A program made the translations under genes and the position numbers. Shown here piece by piece: positions 21,706 to 33,189 of a stretch of 64,000 nt of DNA. The stretch lies in the NCBI GenBank assembly GCA_026826555.1, contig JAKSZT010017954.1, forward strand, positions 4,554,642 to 4,618,641, read 5' to 3'. The notes under the pieces were generated by a model. It saw only the letters and a program-made list of their open reading frames with translations, was not told the origin of the DNA and did no database searches. This DNA comes from Tolypeutes matacus (lineage: Eukaryota; Chordata; Mammalia; Cingulata; Chlamyphoridae). How positions within the stretch are numbered: the stretch's first letter is position 1; each line of letters begins with the position of its first letter.

Positions 21706-22189
21706 TGTTATTATTTATCACTGCTGCCTTTACCAGCCAACGTGGCATTGTGTGAAAAGTCCAGGGGTTCTTCAGAGCTGGGACTCGTGTTAGGCCTGAA
21801 GCCCCACTCTAGGACACTGGTGAATCAGGCTCAAAAGATTCGGGAGAAACCCATTCCTCTCCCCTTGCAGGCTCACAAGCTCAAGCCCCACTTTTCCAGC
21901 TTTCTCTTAGCCCACCTCAAACAGGTGGCCCATCTCAAAGTAAACGTGTGGTCACTAAGCTCAGTAGGATAAGAGTGGAAGTAATGCCAACCTAAAGCCA
22001 CTTACCCTGAACTTTGTCTGTTTCCCCCTCCTGTGGCTCTGATGCAGAGGTGGAGATGCACCATCTTCAAACCTGAGAATGAAGATGATGGCCTGGGACC
22101 CTGCTGGACCTCAGGGCACAGGTCCTGCCTTACCCTTCCTGGACTGTTACAGAGGAGAGAAATGACCTTCTATCTTGTTGACCTGTGGC
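21706..22189. other. Single-copy DNA, nothing recognised
   Basis: No repeat or exon identified. The 103-codon forward frame ending at 21972 begins within the MIR above and has no domain. Confidence 0.3.
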
Positions 22190-22475
22190 ATCTTGTCTCA
22201 TAGGAAGGCTCCAACTCATCCTTTAACCATCTCAACACCTTTTCTCTATGAGCTTTTTCCTGTCCTTCCAAGCTCAGTTGGTATCTCCTGTGTTTATTGA
22301 CTCCGTATTGTCCACGTAGACACTACTACACGCAGCTGACATGTCTCACGGCGGCACTTGCACACTTCCAGTTGTCTGTCCCACGCCAGACTATGAACTC
22401 TTTGAAGGCAAAAAGCCTTGTGTGAGCTCCCATCATGCTCCTGGCACCCGGAAGGATCTCAGTGAATATTGAGTG
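22190..22475 (+). repeat. L2 LINE 3' region
   Basis: TTCCAAGCTCAGTTGGTATC, ACTATGAACTCTTTGAAGGC and GAAGGATCTCAGTGAATATT are sense L2 3'UTR and tail. Confidence 0.7.
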
Positions 22476-22477
22476 AT

Positions 22478-22650
22478 AATTATAATCCCAACAACAATCA
22501 TGAGAGATCACTATGACTAGTCCCACTGATAGGAAGAGTACCTGGCTCAGAGAGATTCTAACTTGCCCAGAACAAGGTAACCAGTAAGTGCCAGAACTGG
22601 GTTTTGAACATAGATCTGTATGATGCTGAAATCCGTGCTTTTCACGTCAC
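22478..22650 (-). repeat. MIR SINE fragment
   Basis: GGCTCAGAGAGATTCTAACT, TGCCCAGAACAAGGTAACCA, GTAAGTGCCAGAACTGGGTT are antisense MIR. Confidence 0.8.
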
Positions 22651-22910
22651 CTTACACCTGCCTCTTGACATCCCTACCAAGCAGAGAGTGATTTCCTTTC
22701 AGAAAGAGGGATTTCTCTGGATTAAGTGTGTCTAGACATCTCTCTCATCTTAATATGGATTTGTTCAGAGCAAAGCAGCATCTCCCTGGCTGATGGTAAG
22801 TCCTAAACAAACAACAAAAAAAGCAGCCTCAAGCAGCTCTTGACTGCACAGCTCCCAGGGTAATGTGGTCCTCACAGGCTCTTGAAACAGCCTTGCGTTT
22901 ATGCAGGTTC

Positions 22911-22935
22911 CTTCCCTCCCTCCCTCCCTCCCTTA
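22911..22935. repeat. (CCTC)n microsatellite
   Basis: About six CCCT units in tandem. Confidence 0.9.
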
Positions 22936-23569
22936 GGGCAGAGTATGGGACTGGGCATTCCCTTCTGCAGCTCCCACCTGGGGCAGATGGATTTATTTTG
23001 GGCCATTGGCAGCAGAAAGCTTCTCTTGCTGTGGCCTCCATTTTGGGGCCTTAGCAGGTGATATTTGAGTCCCAGCAGATGGGGCCTGCAGCTAGTTTGG
23101 CAGCCATCAGCGTTGTGTTTGGAATGCCTGGGAAATCAGGAATGGCTTTCCCATTCAACCCTGACTTTCCTTTTCCCCACCAAATGTTGATTTTTATTTG
23201 CCCAGAGTCCAGTGCATCCACCCAGTATTCTGTTCTGTTCTCTGGTTTCCTTAGAGAGCCCTGTCCTACACCAGCCTGCTGGATGGTTTCTCTAAAGTGC
23301 CGCCCTGCCCCTTCCACCTCTGCCCCATCAGTCCAGCTTTCTACTGTGCTCTGGCTGGACTGGAATGTTTGGCCCAGGACATTGAAGAGGTATAAGCGCA
23401 GATAGGATGGGGGGAGATGGCATGGGGGGAAGGGGTGCTTGGGGTGAAGCAAGTGGCTCAGAGTTTCCCAGCAGGAAGACAGGAGTGAAGAAAGCTGGGA
23501 CTCCTAAAAATATACAAAGATTTTCCAATTTTGTTCTAGTATGTATCTATGTAGGCTATAATACATAGT
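22936..23569. other. Single-copy DNA, nothing recognised
   Basis: Overlapping frames of 133 (minus, 23051-23452) and 115 (plus, 23058-23405) codons lie on opposite strands with no recognised domain. I treat both as non-coding. Confidence 0.3.
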
Positions 23570-23890
23570 CTTTTCCAGGGCTGCAGAGACAAACACCACA
23601 CAGCATGGGCTTAACAACAGGAATTTATTGGCTCATAGTTTGGGAGGCTGGAAGCCCAAAATCAAGACATCAGCAAGCCTGAGCTTTCTCCCGGAGTTGG
23701 TAGCCTTCCGGTGCTGGCAGCCTCCTGCCACTATGTGACACCCCTGGTCTCCTGTGGCTTTCTCTGACCTGAAGGCATTCACATCCTCCAGGGATAGGTT
23801 AAGACCCACTCAGATCCAACCGGGCCACACCTTAACTAACAATAACATTCAAAGGCTCACATTTATTTTGTTTGGGTACATGATTCAATC
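23570..23890 (-). mobile_element. MaLR-type LTR fragment, antisense
   Basis: GCTTAACAACAGGAATTTAT, TGGCTCATAGTTTGGGAGGC, CAAAATCAAGACATCAGCAA and GGCCACACCTTAACTAA are the antisense of a MaLR LTR. The central part is shortened. No target duplication. Confidence 0.8.
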
Positions 23891-23953
23891 TAGATATCTC
23901 TTTTTCTATTTATTTGTATCATTATCTGTAAATCTCTATCTCTATCTATCTAA

Positions 23954-24061
23954 CATCCATCCATCCATCCATCCATCCATCCATCCATCCATCCATCCAT
24001 NNNNNNNNNNCATCCATCCATCCATCCATCCATCCATCCATCCATCCATCCATCCATCCAC
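23954..24061. repeat. (CATC)n array with assembly gap
   Basis: About 12 units, then 10 N at 24001-24010, then about 12 more. True array length is unknown because the gap falls inside it. The forward frame reading HPSIHPSI is a product of the repeat. Confidence 0.97.
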
Positions 24062-24079
24062 CCAATCATTTAAAATGAA

Positions 24080-24305
24080 CTAGAGTGTTTCCTGTGCCAA
24101 GAACCATGCTAATGCTTTACCTGTAATTACCTCACTGAAGTTGCACAACATTTGAGTAGGTAATATGCGTGCCTGTTTTTGGTTTAAATCAGGAAACTAA
24201 GGTTTGGAGAAGTTAGAAGTCATTCAGCAATAGGTGTCCATGCTGAGATTTGAATCCACCTTTGTGTGATGCCAGAACAGGCTTCTCAACCATGCTGATG
24301 CCCTG
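24080..24305 (-). repeat. MIR SINE
   Basis: GTGCCAAGAACCATGCTAAT, ATCAGGAAACTAAGGTTTGG, AGAAGTTAGAAGTCATTCAG and GAGATTTGAATCCACC follow antisense MIR. Confidence 0.8.
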
Positions 24306-24840
24306 TTACTTCTGGGCACGGCGATGAGTCCAGAGCCTCTGACGCTCCCTGAACAGAACATGCCTGGGAGAATGGGCATCCAAGCACGAGGAGCAGAGGC
24401 TTTAAAAGAACAGCTTGTTGTGAAATTTATTCTAGCGCCAAAAGGGGATCTTGAGAGGGACTTATAGAGCAATTGCGCCAGCTCTTATGCTTGACTGATA
24501 AGCTTGACTGTGAACTGTAAGGCATGCAACTCATAATGAATAAGAGAGAGATTTATTAGAGGATGTCATATTTGGTTAAGTACTTTATATGTAATATGAG
24601 TATTTCACTTGTACACATTACATTTCAATGGGTTTTCAACCATTCTCAATCCATTATTTTTAACTCCTTGCATTATATGATGGTAAATTAATTATAACAA
24701 TTACAAGTCAAAAAGCCATATTGTCCAATTATAATTTAATTCATTTTAGCTCTTCTCTTTGAATTTGGATAAAAAGCTAAAGCACTTTAGAAAATGCTGT
24801 AATTTTCTCTAAAATCCTGTTATTGTATTCCATATTTCTG
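24306..24840. other. Candidate conserved non-coding element
   Basis: The part from about 24420 onward is AT-rich without transposon phrasing. It contains GTAAATTAATTATAACAATT and CAATTATAATTTAATTC, which are dense homeodomain-type cores, and no long open frame. The first 100 bases keep some CpGs. Confidence 0.4.
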
Positions 24841-24929
24841 TGGTGGTTTGAAGATGGGATGGGGCCTTAGCAGGGGGGCTGGCTGGCTCCCTAAGTGAGA
24901 CCCCACTGGGTAAGAGGCTCTAGCATGGA

Positions 24930-25066
24930 TAACTCTGGAGCCGCCAGCCTGTGTTCGAATCCAAACTCAACAATCTACTAGTTGTTGTAAACCTGCCTCT
25001 GTTTCCTCCCTTGTGTAGTGATGGATTCACTACTCCCTGGGGGCTATTCTGAGGATGGAATGAGTG
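24930..25066 (+). repeat. MIR SINE fragment
   Basis: GCCTGTGTTCGAATCCAAAC, CTGCCTCTGTTTCCTCCCTT and TTCTGAGGATGGAATGAG follow MIR order. Confidence 0.75.
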
Positions 25067-25658
25067 GCAGGCTGCTATGACAAGCTCCAAACAGTGGCTT
25101 GGCTTAAACAATGGAATTTATTGTCACACGGTTTTGGAGACCAGAAGGCTGGCTCCCTCTCAGGGTGGTTAGACCTCTGGTACCCACTTGCCACGATCCT
25201 TAGGGTCGCTTGGCTTGAACCCCTGCCTCTTGTCACATGGTGACGTCCTCTCCTTTCTTGCTTCTGGGTCCTCGTTTTTTTTTTTTTTTTAAATATATTT
25301 TTAATTTTTGTTAAAAGATACTTAGATTATATAAATGTTACATAAAAAATAAAGGGGATTCCCATATGCCCCGCTCCCTATACCTCCCACATTTTCCCAC
25401 ATTAACAACATCCTTCATTAGTGTGGTACATTCGTTAGAACTGAACACATTTGGAGCATTGCCACTAAGCATGGGTTATAGTTTACATCTGTAAGACCTC
25501 CAATTATCCAGATTCAGGCCCACCCTCACTCAGCTGACTCACACCTCTACTAAAAAGAACATCTTCGAGAGGTCCTGTTTATAATGGATTCACACCCACA
25601 GGAATGTGGATTAAGATTAAGAGCATGTCCAAATTGGGATGTACAATTCAACCCACCA
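25067..25658 (-). mobile_element. MaLR-like LTR interrupted by L1 piece
   Basis: Left part (25067-25270) holds GGCTTAAACAATGGAATTTA and TTGTCACATGGTGACG. Right part (25489-25658) holds AATGGATTCACACCCACAGG and GGGATGTACAATTCAACCC. Together they make one antisense LTR split by the L1 segment at 25271-25488, which must be younger. Confidence 0.75.
25271..25488 (-). mobile_element. L1 3' end, xenarthran type, inside LTR
   Basis: A poly-T run (25275-25290) marks the antisense poly-A tail. GGGGATTCCCATATGCCCCG and CCCACATTTTCCCACATTAA recur in related form at 56050-56110, so both come from the same L1 3'UTR family. Confidence 0.75.
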
Positions 25659-25989
25659 TAATCTATCTGGCCCCAGAATACACTGTGAGGTGACTCCGCG
25701 TGTCCCCAATCTCATGTACTATATCTTGATTTTATAAGCTGCCATCTCTATGTACTGTACACATTTACCTTGGAACTCTCTCAAGGAGGCCCTCCTAGGC
25801 TGACTTGGCTGCTATCTAAATCACCTGACACCTGCCTGCAGAGTTAGGGAGGGGAGCTGACCTCGTTCTGCTCTGGCCTGAGGTCTTTCCCTTAAACTAC
25901 CCTAAGCTTTTTCAAGTCCAAGCTTCATAGATGGGCACATGAAGCCAGACTTGTCTTGCCACTCACCCCTTCATGCTCATTCCCACCCC

Positions 25990-26300
25990 TCCATCTTTAT
26001 TCTCACTGTCCTCCATCTGAAAGGGCCCCTATGTGGCTTTCCCTTCCATTCTTTCAGGCCCACTTCAAGGTTGAGCTTCTCTTGGAAACAGTCAATGACG
26101 TCCTGAACTTTAGAGCTTCCTCTTGAAAGCAATATCACCCTCAAGTACCCATCTAGCACATATCTTGCGATCTCAATTGACATCTGGTGTTTTTGTGTGG
26201 GCTCTGAGCCTCCTCTAGTAGATGATGACCTACATGAGGGCAGGGGCCATATCTTATTCCTTGCTCTATGCCCAGCTCCTATTACAAGGTCTAGGTAAAA
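25990..26300 (+). repeat. L2 LINE 3' region
   Basis: CACTTCAAGGTTGAGCTTCT, ATGAGGGCAGGGGCCATATC, TTATTCCTTGCTCTATGCCC follow sense L2, ending in a short A run. Confidence 0.7.
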
Positions 26301-26304
26301 AAAA

Positions 26305-26490
26305 ATCCATGGTCATATGCTTAATGGGTACAGAGTTCTATTTGAGATGATGGGAATGTTTTGGTAATGGATGGTTTTGATGGTAGCACAGCACTGCAAA
26401 TGTAATTAACACCAAAGAACTGTGTACTTGAAAGTGGTTAAAATGGGAATTTTTGTGTTGTATATATTTTATCATACACACACACAAACC
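26305..26490 (+). mobile_element. L1 3'-end fragment
   Basis: GATGATGGGAATGTTTTGGT, AACACCAAAGAACTGTGTAC and GAAAGTGGTTAAAATGGGAA are the L1M 3' end, followed by a short (CA)n. Confidence 0.8.
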
Positions 26491-26629
26491 CATGGTCAAA
26501 CATAATTATTAAATACCTTGGGAATAAAGTGTTGTAAGGACATAGGGCCTGGCTCCATTCTCTTCTGGGCCAATCTATTTCAGGCTTACTGGGTCAGGTG
26601 ATAATCTCTGATCACCTTGCTTTTTTTCA

Positions 26630-26845
26630 GCACATCGTGTTGTAGTCATGTCTCCCTACTTTTCTCAGGGGGTTCCTTCTGCCTGGAATCCCTCCTCTCC
26701 TTCCTCTCCTGCTTCATTCCTAGGCATTTTCTGGCCCAGAACATGGCGTGGCGTGTTCTATCCACGTTATGCATCCTCACAGGCCCAGGCATGTCTTGCT
26801 CATCTTTACCGCTCTGGGGCTTAGCACAGAGCAGGTATTAATGAA
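26630..26845 (+). repeat. L2 LINE 3' region
   Basis: CCTTCTGCCTGGAATCCCTC, TTCATTCCTAGGCATTTTCT and GGGCTTAGCACAGAGCAGGT follow sense L2. Confidence 0.65.
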
Positions 26846-28194
26846 TCGTAGGAGAACAACTGGCCAAGAGCAGTGCACTTTGGTGGTGCTGAGATCGCAG
26901 GGAGCAGGGATCTCCCCGAAGGGCTGCTGCTTCTCCTCTCTCTGGGATAGGATATTCTGAGATTCCTGGTTGCGCACACAGACGGATGGGGTCATTTTCC
27001 TGCAGACGACACTCACGCGAGCTGCTGACTGCCGGGGCAGCCGTCCCAGACTGGGCTTCTTTTCTCACTATTGTGCCTGGCTCAGCATGCTGAGGACACT
27101 GGGCTTCCTGACCCCAGCCAGGAGGGCTGTCAGCAGCAAGACTGATTCTGGAATGGAATTCTATCTCATTATTATTTTCATCCTTTCTTCCCCTGATGTC
27201 ACCAGCAGATGGAGGGTGCTTTCACTGTTTTCCTTTCTCTCTTTTTTGGCAGGAGGTTGCTTTCCCACTAGATCCCCAACTGAGTTGGAGCAAAAGAAAA
27301 ACAAAAGCAGAGAAAGAAGAATGCAAAACAGAGGAAATGAGAAAGAAAAGGAACTTAAGGGAGGGCACAATGGACTGATGAGATTCTGGGCTGGGCTGAG
27401 AGAAAGATGATTATTTATGGGATTCTTGCATCAAGGATAAATTGGATCACGATATATATTGACTTTAAAGAAAGATTTATCATTATCTCATCCTGGGATA
27501 TGAGGAAAATACCCTATTTTCAGGCCATGAGACCTATCTCTTAATTCCATGCATCCCTTGGAAGCTCCCACTAGACATAACATTTTGCTCATTCAACCAG
27601 CTGCATTGCAATGTTCCTCTATACTTTGAATTAATTGGTGCAGTGTGGAGGAAAAAAGCAAATATTTGTGCAGCTCAAAATGCTATTGTCATGATTAGGA
27701 GGTAAAGTCTTTCAGTGTTTGTGTCTGAATAAAGATGCACAGGCCAGGGTAGTTGATTTGCTTTGGGATCAATAGATGTGGTCTCAACTGGCAGTGAACT
27801 AGAGGACTCCTTTTGAAAAAGGGACATCGAAATCTCTAAATTCCTGGCTCAATTAACATGACAACTGGGCACTGGTTTTGTTTCCAGGCATATTGTTTAT
27901 CAAAAATGATAAAACTTTCCCGAAATCAGTCAACTCAATCTTATCTGCTGAAACAAAAGAAGCTAAACACATGGTCCTGGCTCCTGGAATATGTTTTCTT
28001 CTGGATAACTCCTACGCATCCTGCAAAGCCCAGGAGGGTGGTCACATTAACAGAAAGCCTCCTTCCTCTGTCAGGTAGAGGGAAGGCCCATCCTCTGTAC
28101 CTCCACAGCATTCATGCTCTGTCCACTATGTCTTGGAGGTGGTATCTACAATGCCAGATCACAAGGCCATTGCATTTTTTTTTCTTTACATTTT
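26846..28194. other. Single-copy DNA, candidate conserved block
   Basis: No gene or named repeat. The 146-codon forward frame 26970-27410 ends in a purine-rich Lys/Glu/Arg stretch with no domain. The AT-rich part from about 27400 to 27860 (GCAATGTTCCTCTATACTTTG, GAATTAATTGGTGCAGTG, GCAAATATTTGTGCAGC) has enhancer-like texture. Confidence 0.35.
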
Positions 28195-28650
28195 CTAGGT
28201 CTCTTTGATTTCAAGTAGTAGGAACTCACTTGAACTAGATTAAGACCTAAAGGAAATTTTATTATAAAGACATATAGGTGCAATCAGAGTTTAGAGCAGG
28301 AATTCAGTTAGACCCCAAGAAGAGACCAAAGAGGACATGGAACAGCAGTCAGGACTGGCTTTCTCTATGTCTTTCTGTTCTCGGTGCTTCTGTTTTCTCC
28401 TTCTCACTCTCTTTGTGGATTCGCTTTCTCTACTTCTCCATCACCATGACTGGTGGGAGATTAGCTCTGGCCAAGGCTCAGGGCCAGAGTTCAGCCATGG
28501 CTGCTGACAAAGGGTGGCCATTGGGTCCCTGGCTGGGCAGATAGCCCACCTGGCTATGCGGCCCTTCCCCAGAGCCACTGCTGTGCATCTGATGGTGTCT
28601 GCACTGGCCCTTGGGCTACTCCAGGTCAAAGATTATGTTTGATATAGTTT
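28195..28650. repeat. Possible old repeat, unassigned
   Basis: GGAACTCACTTGAACTAGAT, AAGGAAATTTTATTATAAAG and CTCTGGCCAAGGCTCAGGGC resemble an old interspersed repeat whose family I cannot name. Low certainty. Confidence 0.3.
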
Positions 28651-28664
28651 TGCCTGGAAAGCAG

Positions 28665-28870
28665 TAAGTGCTTAGTAAGAGCGAACATTTATTAAATGCT
28701 TACAGTAAGCCCCATATATTCTAAGCTTATAATACGATTAAGTTACTTAATCCTCAGGACAGCCCTGAGGTCTATACTATTTCTGTTGCCATTTTATAAG
28801 GGAGGAAATAGGCTCAAGAGGAAGGGGCTGAGCTGGGATCCTAAGCCAGCGAGAGTGGTGCGGGAGCTCG
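28665..28870 (-). repeat. MIR SINE, near full length
   Basis: GCGAACATTTATTAAATGCT, TACTTAATCCTCAGGACAGC, CATTTTATAAGGGAGGAAAT follow antisense MIR. The 73-codon forward frame over it is not a gene. Confidence 0.8.
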
Positions 28871-29794
28871 GGCTCCAAGCCACAGAGTGGATTGAGCTCA
28901 TTCTGAGGGATGAATAGAGGCAGGCCAGTGGCAGATGAGAGGAGATTGCATTCTCGATAAGGTAGACAGGGAGGCCATCAGCATTCAAGGGTTTCACTTG
29001 CAAAAACAGGCGGCTTGCTTAGAATTTCTAGTAGAGACTTGCTTCACATCCACTCTGTGGTCCACATCCACCCAGGACAGCCTCTAAGCAAGCCTGGAGG
29101 CCCATGACCATGAGCAATGCTTGTCTTCTTTCTACTGTGCTCTGTTTGTCTCAGGAATCTGAGCATTTAATTATAGTGCTGCACTGCTCAGAAGACTCTC
29201 ATTTTGAAAAATCTAAGGGTCTCATCTCCACCTTTCCCATGCCCACCCTTACAAAGGGTGTCACTAAGGTTTCCACCCAAATGTTCAGCTTGGCTCCTAA
29301 AACAATGTTCACCAGGGCAGACAGCTCACTGACAGCCGCGGCTGACTATGGGGTGGGGTTTGGAAAGCTTCGTGCTGCCCAGAACTGATGTTAAGCTGCT
29401 GCTGCTTCCCAAAGCTCCCTTACTGTGTTTCATATTTCAGCTGAAGATGGTGGCCCTGCTTGGTTGGATTCCAACAACTGATCTACCCCTTTCCCTGGAA
29501 ATGGAGTGAGAGAAGGAATGCACCATGTGACCTGAACATTGGCGGGGTCTTCTGGTAGATAGGATGATTGTCCACAGATGAAACTCAGGGCTCTCATGCA
29601 CTGGCTCTGGCCACTAGATGCCACCACTGGATGGGTCACTTTAGTCCCAGGACCTTCACTGCCCAGGCTGAAGCTTATCATGGACTTGGACATCATGCCT
29701 GGAGCCCCAGGGGCTCTCTTTGGACCAGCTCCTAGGGCCATATGAGTCTTGTGGTGTCTGGTTCCACCCTCTGCTTTGACCATTGATTTCATGC
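28871..29794. other. Single-copy DNA, nothing recognised
   Basis: Frames of 94 codons (plus, 29104-29388) and 120 codons (minus, 29430-29792) lack recognisable domains. No repeat identified. Confidence 0.3.
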
Positions 29795-29858
29795 ATGCCT
29801 GGCTTCTGGTTCTACTACTCCTTAGGTCTGTGGCCTTTGGACACTATTTAATCTCTCT
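29795..29858 (+). repeat. MIR SINE fragment
   Basis: GGTTCTACTACTCCTTAGGT and GGACACTATTTAATCTCTCT match the central MIR segment. The next 150 bases begin TATCAGTCAGGGTTCAG, a phrase seen at the edge of other old repeats, but I cannot assign it. Confidence 0.5.
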
Positions 29859-30404
29859 GTATCAGTCAGGGTTCAGTCTGGAAGTGGAGCTAGGTATATT
29901 GGGAATAGGGACTATTACAGGAATTAGGCTTTAGATCCAGAAAGGGATTTGGAGGACCTGAGAAGCCATTAGCCAGCTGTCCTGAAGCCCTGGTGGGGGA
30001 AGATAGGCATATTCAGCTGCTGAAGTGAGACAGCAAAGGGGAGCTCATGGAGAGGTTTATGGGCAGCTGCCTCCTCTGTGGGTCTGCAGCCAAGCATCCG
30101 GGGGTGAGCCAGGGCCACTGTTGTCAGCAGGGCCAGGTTTTTGGAAGAAGCGCTGGATGTGGAATGGAGGAGAGCAAGACTAAGCTGGAGCCTGCTGGGC
30201 ATCTCTGTGTCACCGTATCTGACCCTGAAGACACTCAGAAGCAAGAGCCCCTGCTTCCCTTCACTTCTGCCTCCTCCCTTCACCCCCTACCAAATCTTCC
30301 ACTTCTTCTTTTGTCCATCTTTAACTCAGAACTGTAAGAAAAGGGAATATGGGAAACTAGGTTCCAGCTTACCATAAATGACAATAGAACACTGCAGCCA
30401 ACTC

Positions 30405-30507
30405 TGTGAGTGGTATTTCCTCACCTCTGAAATAAGGATGATAACGCAGAATTGTTTTGTGGATTAAATTAGATAGATAAAACATGAATAATAATAATAA
30501 TAATATT
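30405..30507 (+). repeat. MIR fragment and (AAT)n
   Basis: TTCCTCACCTCTGAAATAAG and GATGATAACGCAGAATTGTT are MIR. They are followed by an (AAT)n run of about six units at 30487-30507. Confidence 0.65.
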
Positions 30508-31738
30508 TGAGTGTTTATATGTTTGGGTGCAATTTCTCTGCCCACCATCACCATGTATTGTCACTGTCCAAGGATGTGTTTGTAAAAGATAAACCTTCAT
30601 GGGACTACTCATCTGATTGAGTATTTTTAAAGATATTCACCTGGAAGCTTAACCATAGGAAGGAAGGACCTCTGAGGTTCTTCTTTTCTCTTCTCCTTTC
30701 CCCCAACTCTCAAAAGTTCTCCTCTCTCTATCAAGCATAGCAGAAGTGATGACATCCATGACTGAAGAAGAGGTAGGAAATCTGGAGGAAGCGAAGGGGA
30801 CAAAAGGATGGAGGGGCTGTGGGAAAGGGCAGATGCTCTCAGCATGTCAAAGGGAATGGTCATTTGAGGCACCCTGGGAGTCTGGGGGTGCATGAGGAGG
30901 AGGGGACCTGGGAACAAGTTAACATCGTGGAGATCCTACGCTTCATTCCTTTTTTTCACATGGACCCTATAAATTGGATTTCATTCCTGGGACCTGCAGT
31001 GGAGAAGAGACAAAGCCAACCACTTTTCTTTTGAATTCACATGATTGTTTGCCTGGTTGGAGATGGAATAAGCTACCATCCTCCCACCACCCCCAAACTT
31101 GCCCCTTGAACAGACATGGGACACTGGACCCCTGATTCTTCCAACGTGGAAGACAAGGAGGCAGCCAGAACTAACGAGAAGCCCCCTCCACAGATTCGTC
31201 AAGGGGTCAGGCCCTGCTTTATGGGTCACATTTGCTGCATGTGGGTACAGCCTCAGCTTCCTCTGACTTGCAGTGCAGCTCCTGACAGAGTTAACATTCG
31301 AGAAATAGGGTTGGCGGTGACCTTCCCATGAGCCCTTTAGCTGAGGATCTGGAAGGGCTACATCTGGCAGCTAAAGGGTGGGATGTGGCGGCATGCCCTG
31401 GGCCTGGCTGAGCAAATGTATTTGGGATAACGTAGTAAAAGCTGATGGTGTATGCTCATGGCCATACCCTAATAGAGTCGATCAGTAATTGCAGGTTTCC
31501 CTAGCTCCAGAGGCAACGTGAAATACTCCTTCTTGGCAATTCGAAAAGCCTTTAAGAGGTAGACAGTGTGCACTCAACAGGCAATAGCTTTCAGCATGAA
31601 GTATTTCAAGGGTTTCAGGGTCATGGGAGAAGACCTCGTAGCTGTGCCACAAAAAGGAAATCTTTAATGAAGACTCACAGATCCTCAGGGCTTTCAGTGG
31701 AATTCAAGAGGCTGAGTGATGCTTTGGTTATGGATATG
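30508..31738. other. Single-copy DNA, nothing named
   Basis: No named repeat or exon. The part from about 31400 to 31560 keeps isolated CpGs in single-copy text (GTCGATCAGTAATTGCAGG, GGCAATTCGAAAAGCC) and could be a short conserved element. Confidence 0.3.
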
Positions 31739-31831
31739 GAGTGTGTGTATTGTGTATGTGTGTATATGTGTGGAGAGAGAGAGAAAGAGACATAACCAGG
31801 AGAGGGAGGCAGAGAGAGAGAGAGAGAGAGT
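31739..31831. repeat. Compound (GT)n/(GA)n microsatellite
   Basis: An imperfect GT run is followed by GA runs separated by a short CATAACCAGG interruption. The antisense Ser/Leu-rich frames here derive from it. Confidence 0.92.
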
Positions 31832-32140
31832 GCCTTCCTGGCTGCTCCTGAAATTGTGGGTGTTATTATGAGGCAAACAAAACAGAGAAAAAGCAAGGCC
31901 AAATGAAATGAACACAAAAGAAACTCAGAACCCTATCTCTTTTTCTTTTCTTTTTTGACACATTTAAATCTAAATGAAGGCTTTTCCTGAATTTGTGGTG
32001 GAAGTCTCTAGCAAAGGTGTCCTTTAAGTACTATAGGTTTTGAATATGTGATAAATGCAGATAAAATGATTCAGTGGATAATTTCTGCAGCAGAAGCAAG
32101 GAGTTTTGGTTCTAGATGGCTCTTTGTCCAACTTGCTAAA

Positions 32141-32300
32141 CTCATTCGTTAATTCATTTATTCATTCTACACACAGTTATTGAGTGGTTTTTGTCTGTTA
32201 GCGTGTATTGGTCTCCAATGACTTAAGAATGTATAAAATTCAAGAAATTCCCTTTAAGGAGAGTACAGTTTAGTGGAGAAGACAAATAAATAAATCTGTG
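32141..32300 (-). repeat. L2 LINE 3' end
   Basis: TAATTCATTTATTCATTCTA, CAGTTATTGAGTGGTTTTTG and GAGAGTACAGTTTAGTGGAG follow antisense L2. Confidence 0.75.
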
Positions 32301-32906
32301 TTCCCCTGACACTGATATTCAGCCTCTCTTTTGGTAGCCAAATGGACTTGGGCCAAGAAAACAAATACTTATAGAGTACCTTCTATAAGTGGCCTTAACC
32401 TGGGCACAGACAGGGAATACCTGTATAAATATGACTTAAGACATAGTGTGACTTCCAGAGGCTAAGGTGTTGATAGAGGAGTTAGAAGCCACATTTTCAG
32501 AGACCCGCATAAAGGAAGCATATGACATGTGGCACCGGCAGGGGACAAACCCTGTGATATGGTCTTTCAAGGGACCTGACCAACAAGCACCATGCCAAGC
32601 ACAAAAAGAAAAAGACACTAAACTGGATTGTCAGGGGAAGGGATGGAAGGAAAGCAGACCCATGCGAGGGGAGATTAAAACCCTGGTTGGAAGGGAAAAA
32701 TAAGATTTTGTTTTCCTTATAAAAATAACATTCTTTTGGTTGAAAAAAAAAAAAAAAGCAGTTCTGAAGGATAGAAAATAGTTCATGTAAAATGAAAAGT
32801 GGAAGTCTTTCCCCACTTCCATACTTAGGCTCAAATCCCAGACTCATCTGGCTTTCAGCTTTCAGTATTCGTTACTGTCATACCCCTGAATGAAATACTA
32901 TATGGT
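32301..32906. other. Single-copy DNA, nothing recognised
   Basis: Contains a poly-A run near 32743-32757. Frames of 78 (plus) and 116 (minus) codons overlap on opposite strands and have no domain. Confidence 0.3.
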
Positions 32907-33155
32907 TATTTTTTTTCCATTTTTTATTAGAGAAGTTGTGAGCTTACAAAACAATCATGCACAATGTTCAGAATTCCCATACATCACCCCTCCACCAGCA
33001 CCTTACATTGTATACAAGTATTTTTTGATCCAACAATTTAGATGGTTAATGCTGCTGCACTTCCCTCTCCTCTCCCCACATCATTTTTGCACATGTGGGC
33101 TTATAATACTTGCATTCTCTTCTGAAACCATAAATAAGCCTTCTAGGCTTTGACT
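32907..33155 (-). mobile_element. L1 3' end, xenarthran type
   Basis: Starts with a T-rich run, then TTATTAGAGAAGTTGTGAGC, CATACATCACCCCTCCACC and TTTTTGCACATGTGGGCTTA, the antisense of an L1 3'UTR. The 87-codon forward frame is antisense to it. Confidence 0.65.
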
Positions 33156-33189
33156 ATGGGTTGATTACAAAAAACAACAACAAAAAAAA

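Noticed and set aside
23954..24061. CRISPR-like array
   Set aside because: It is a pure CATC tetranucleotide repeat with no spacers, in a mammalian genome.
24838..24930. Start of another MaLR LTR (TGTGGTGGTTTGAAG)
   Set aside because: The similarity ends within about 20 bases and no later LTR blocks follow.
26970..27410. 146-codon forward frame with a Lys/Glu/Arg-rich tail
   Set aside because: The charged tail comes from a purine-rich tract, and no domain is recognised.
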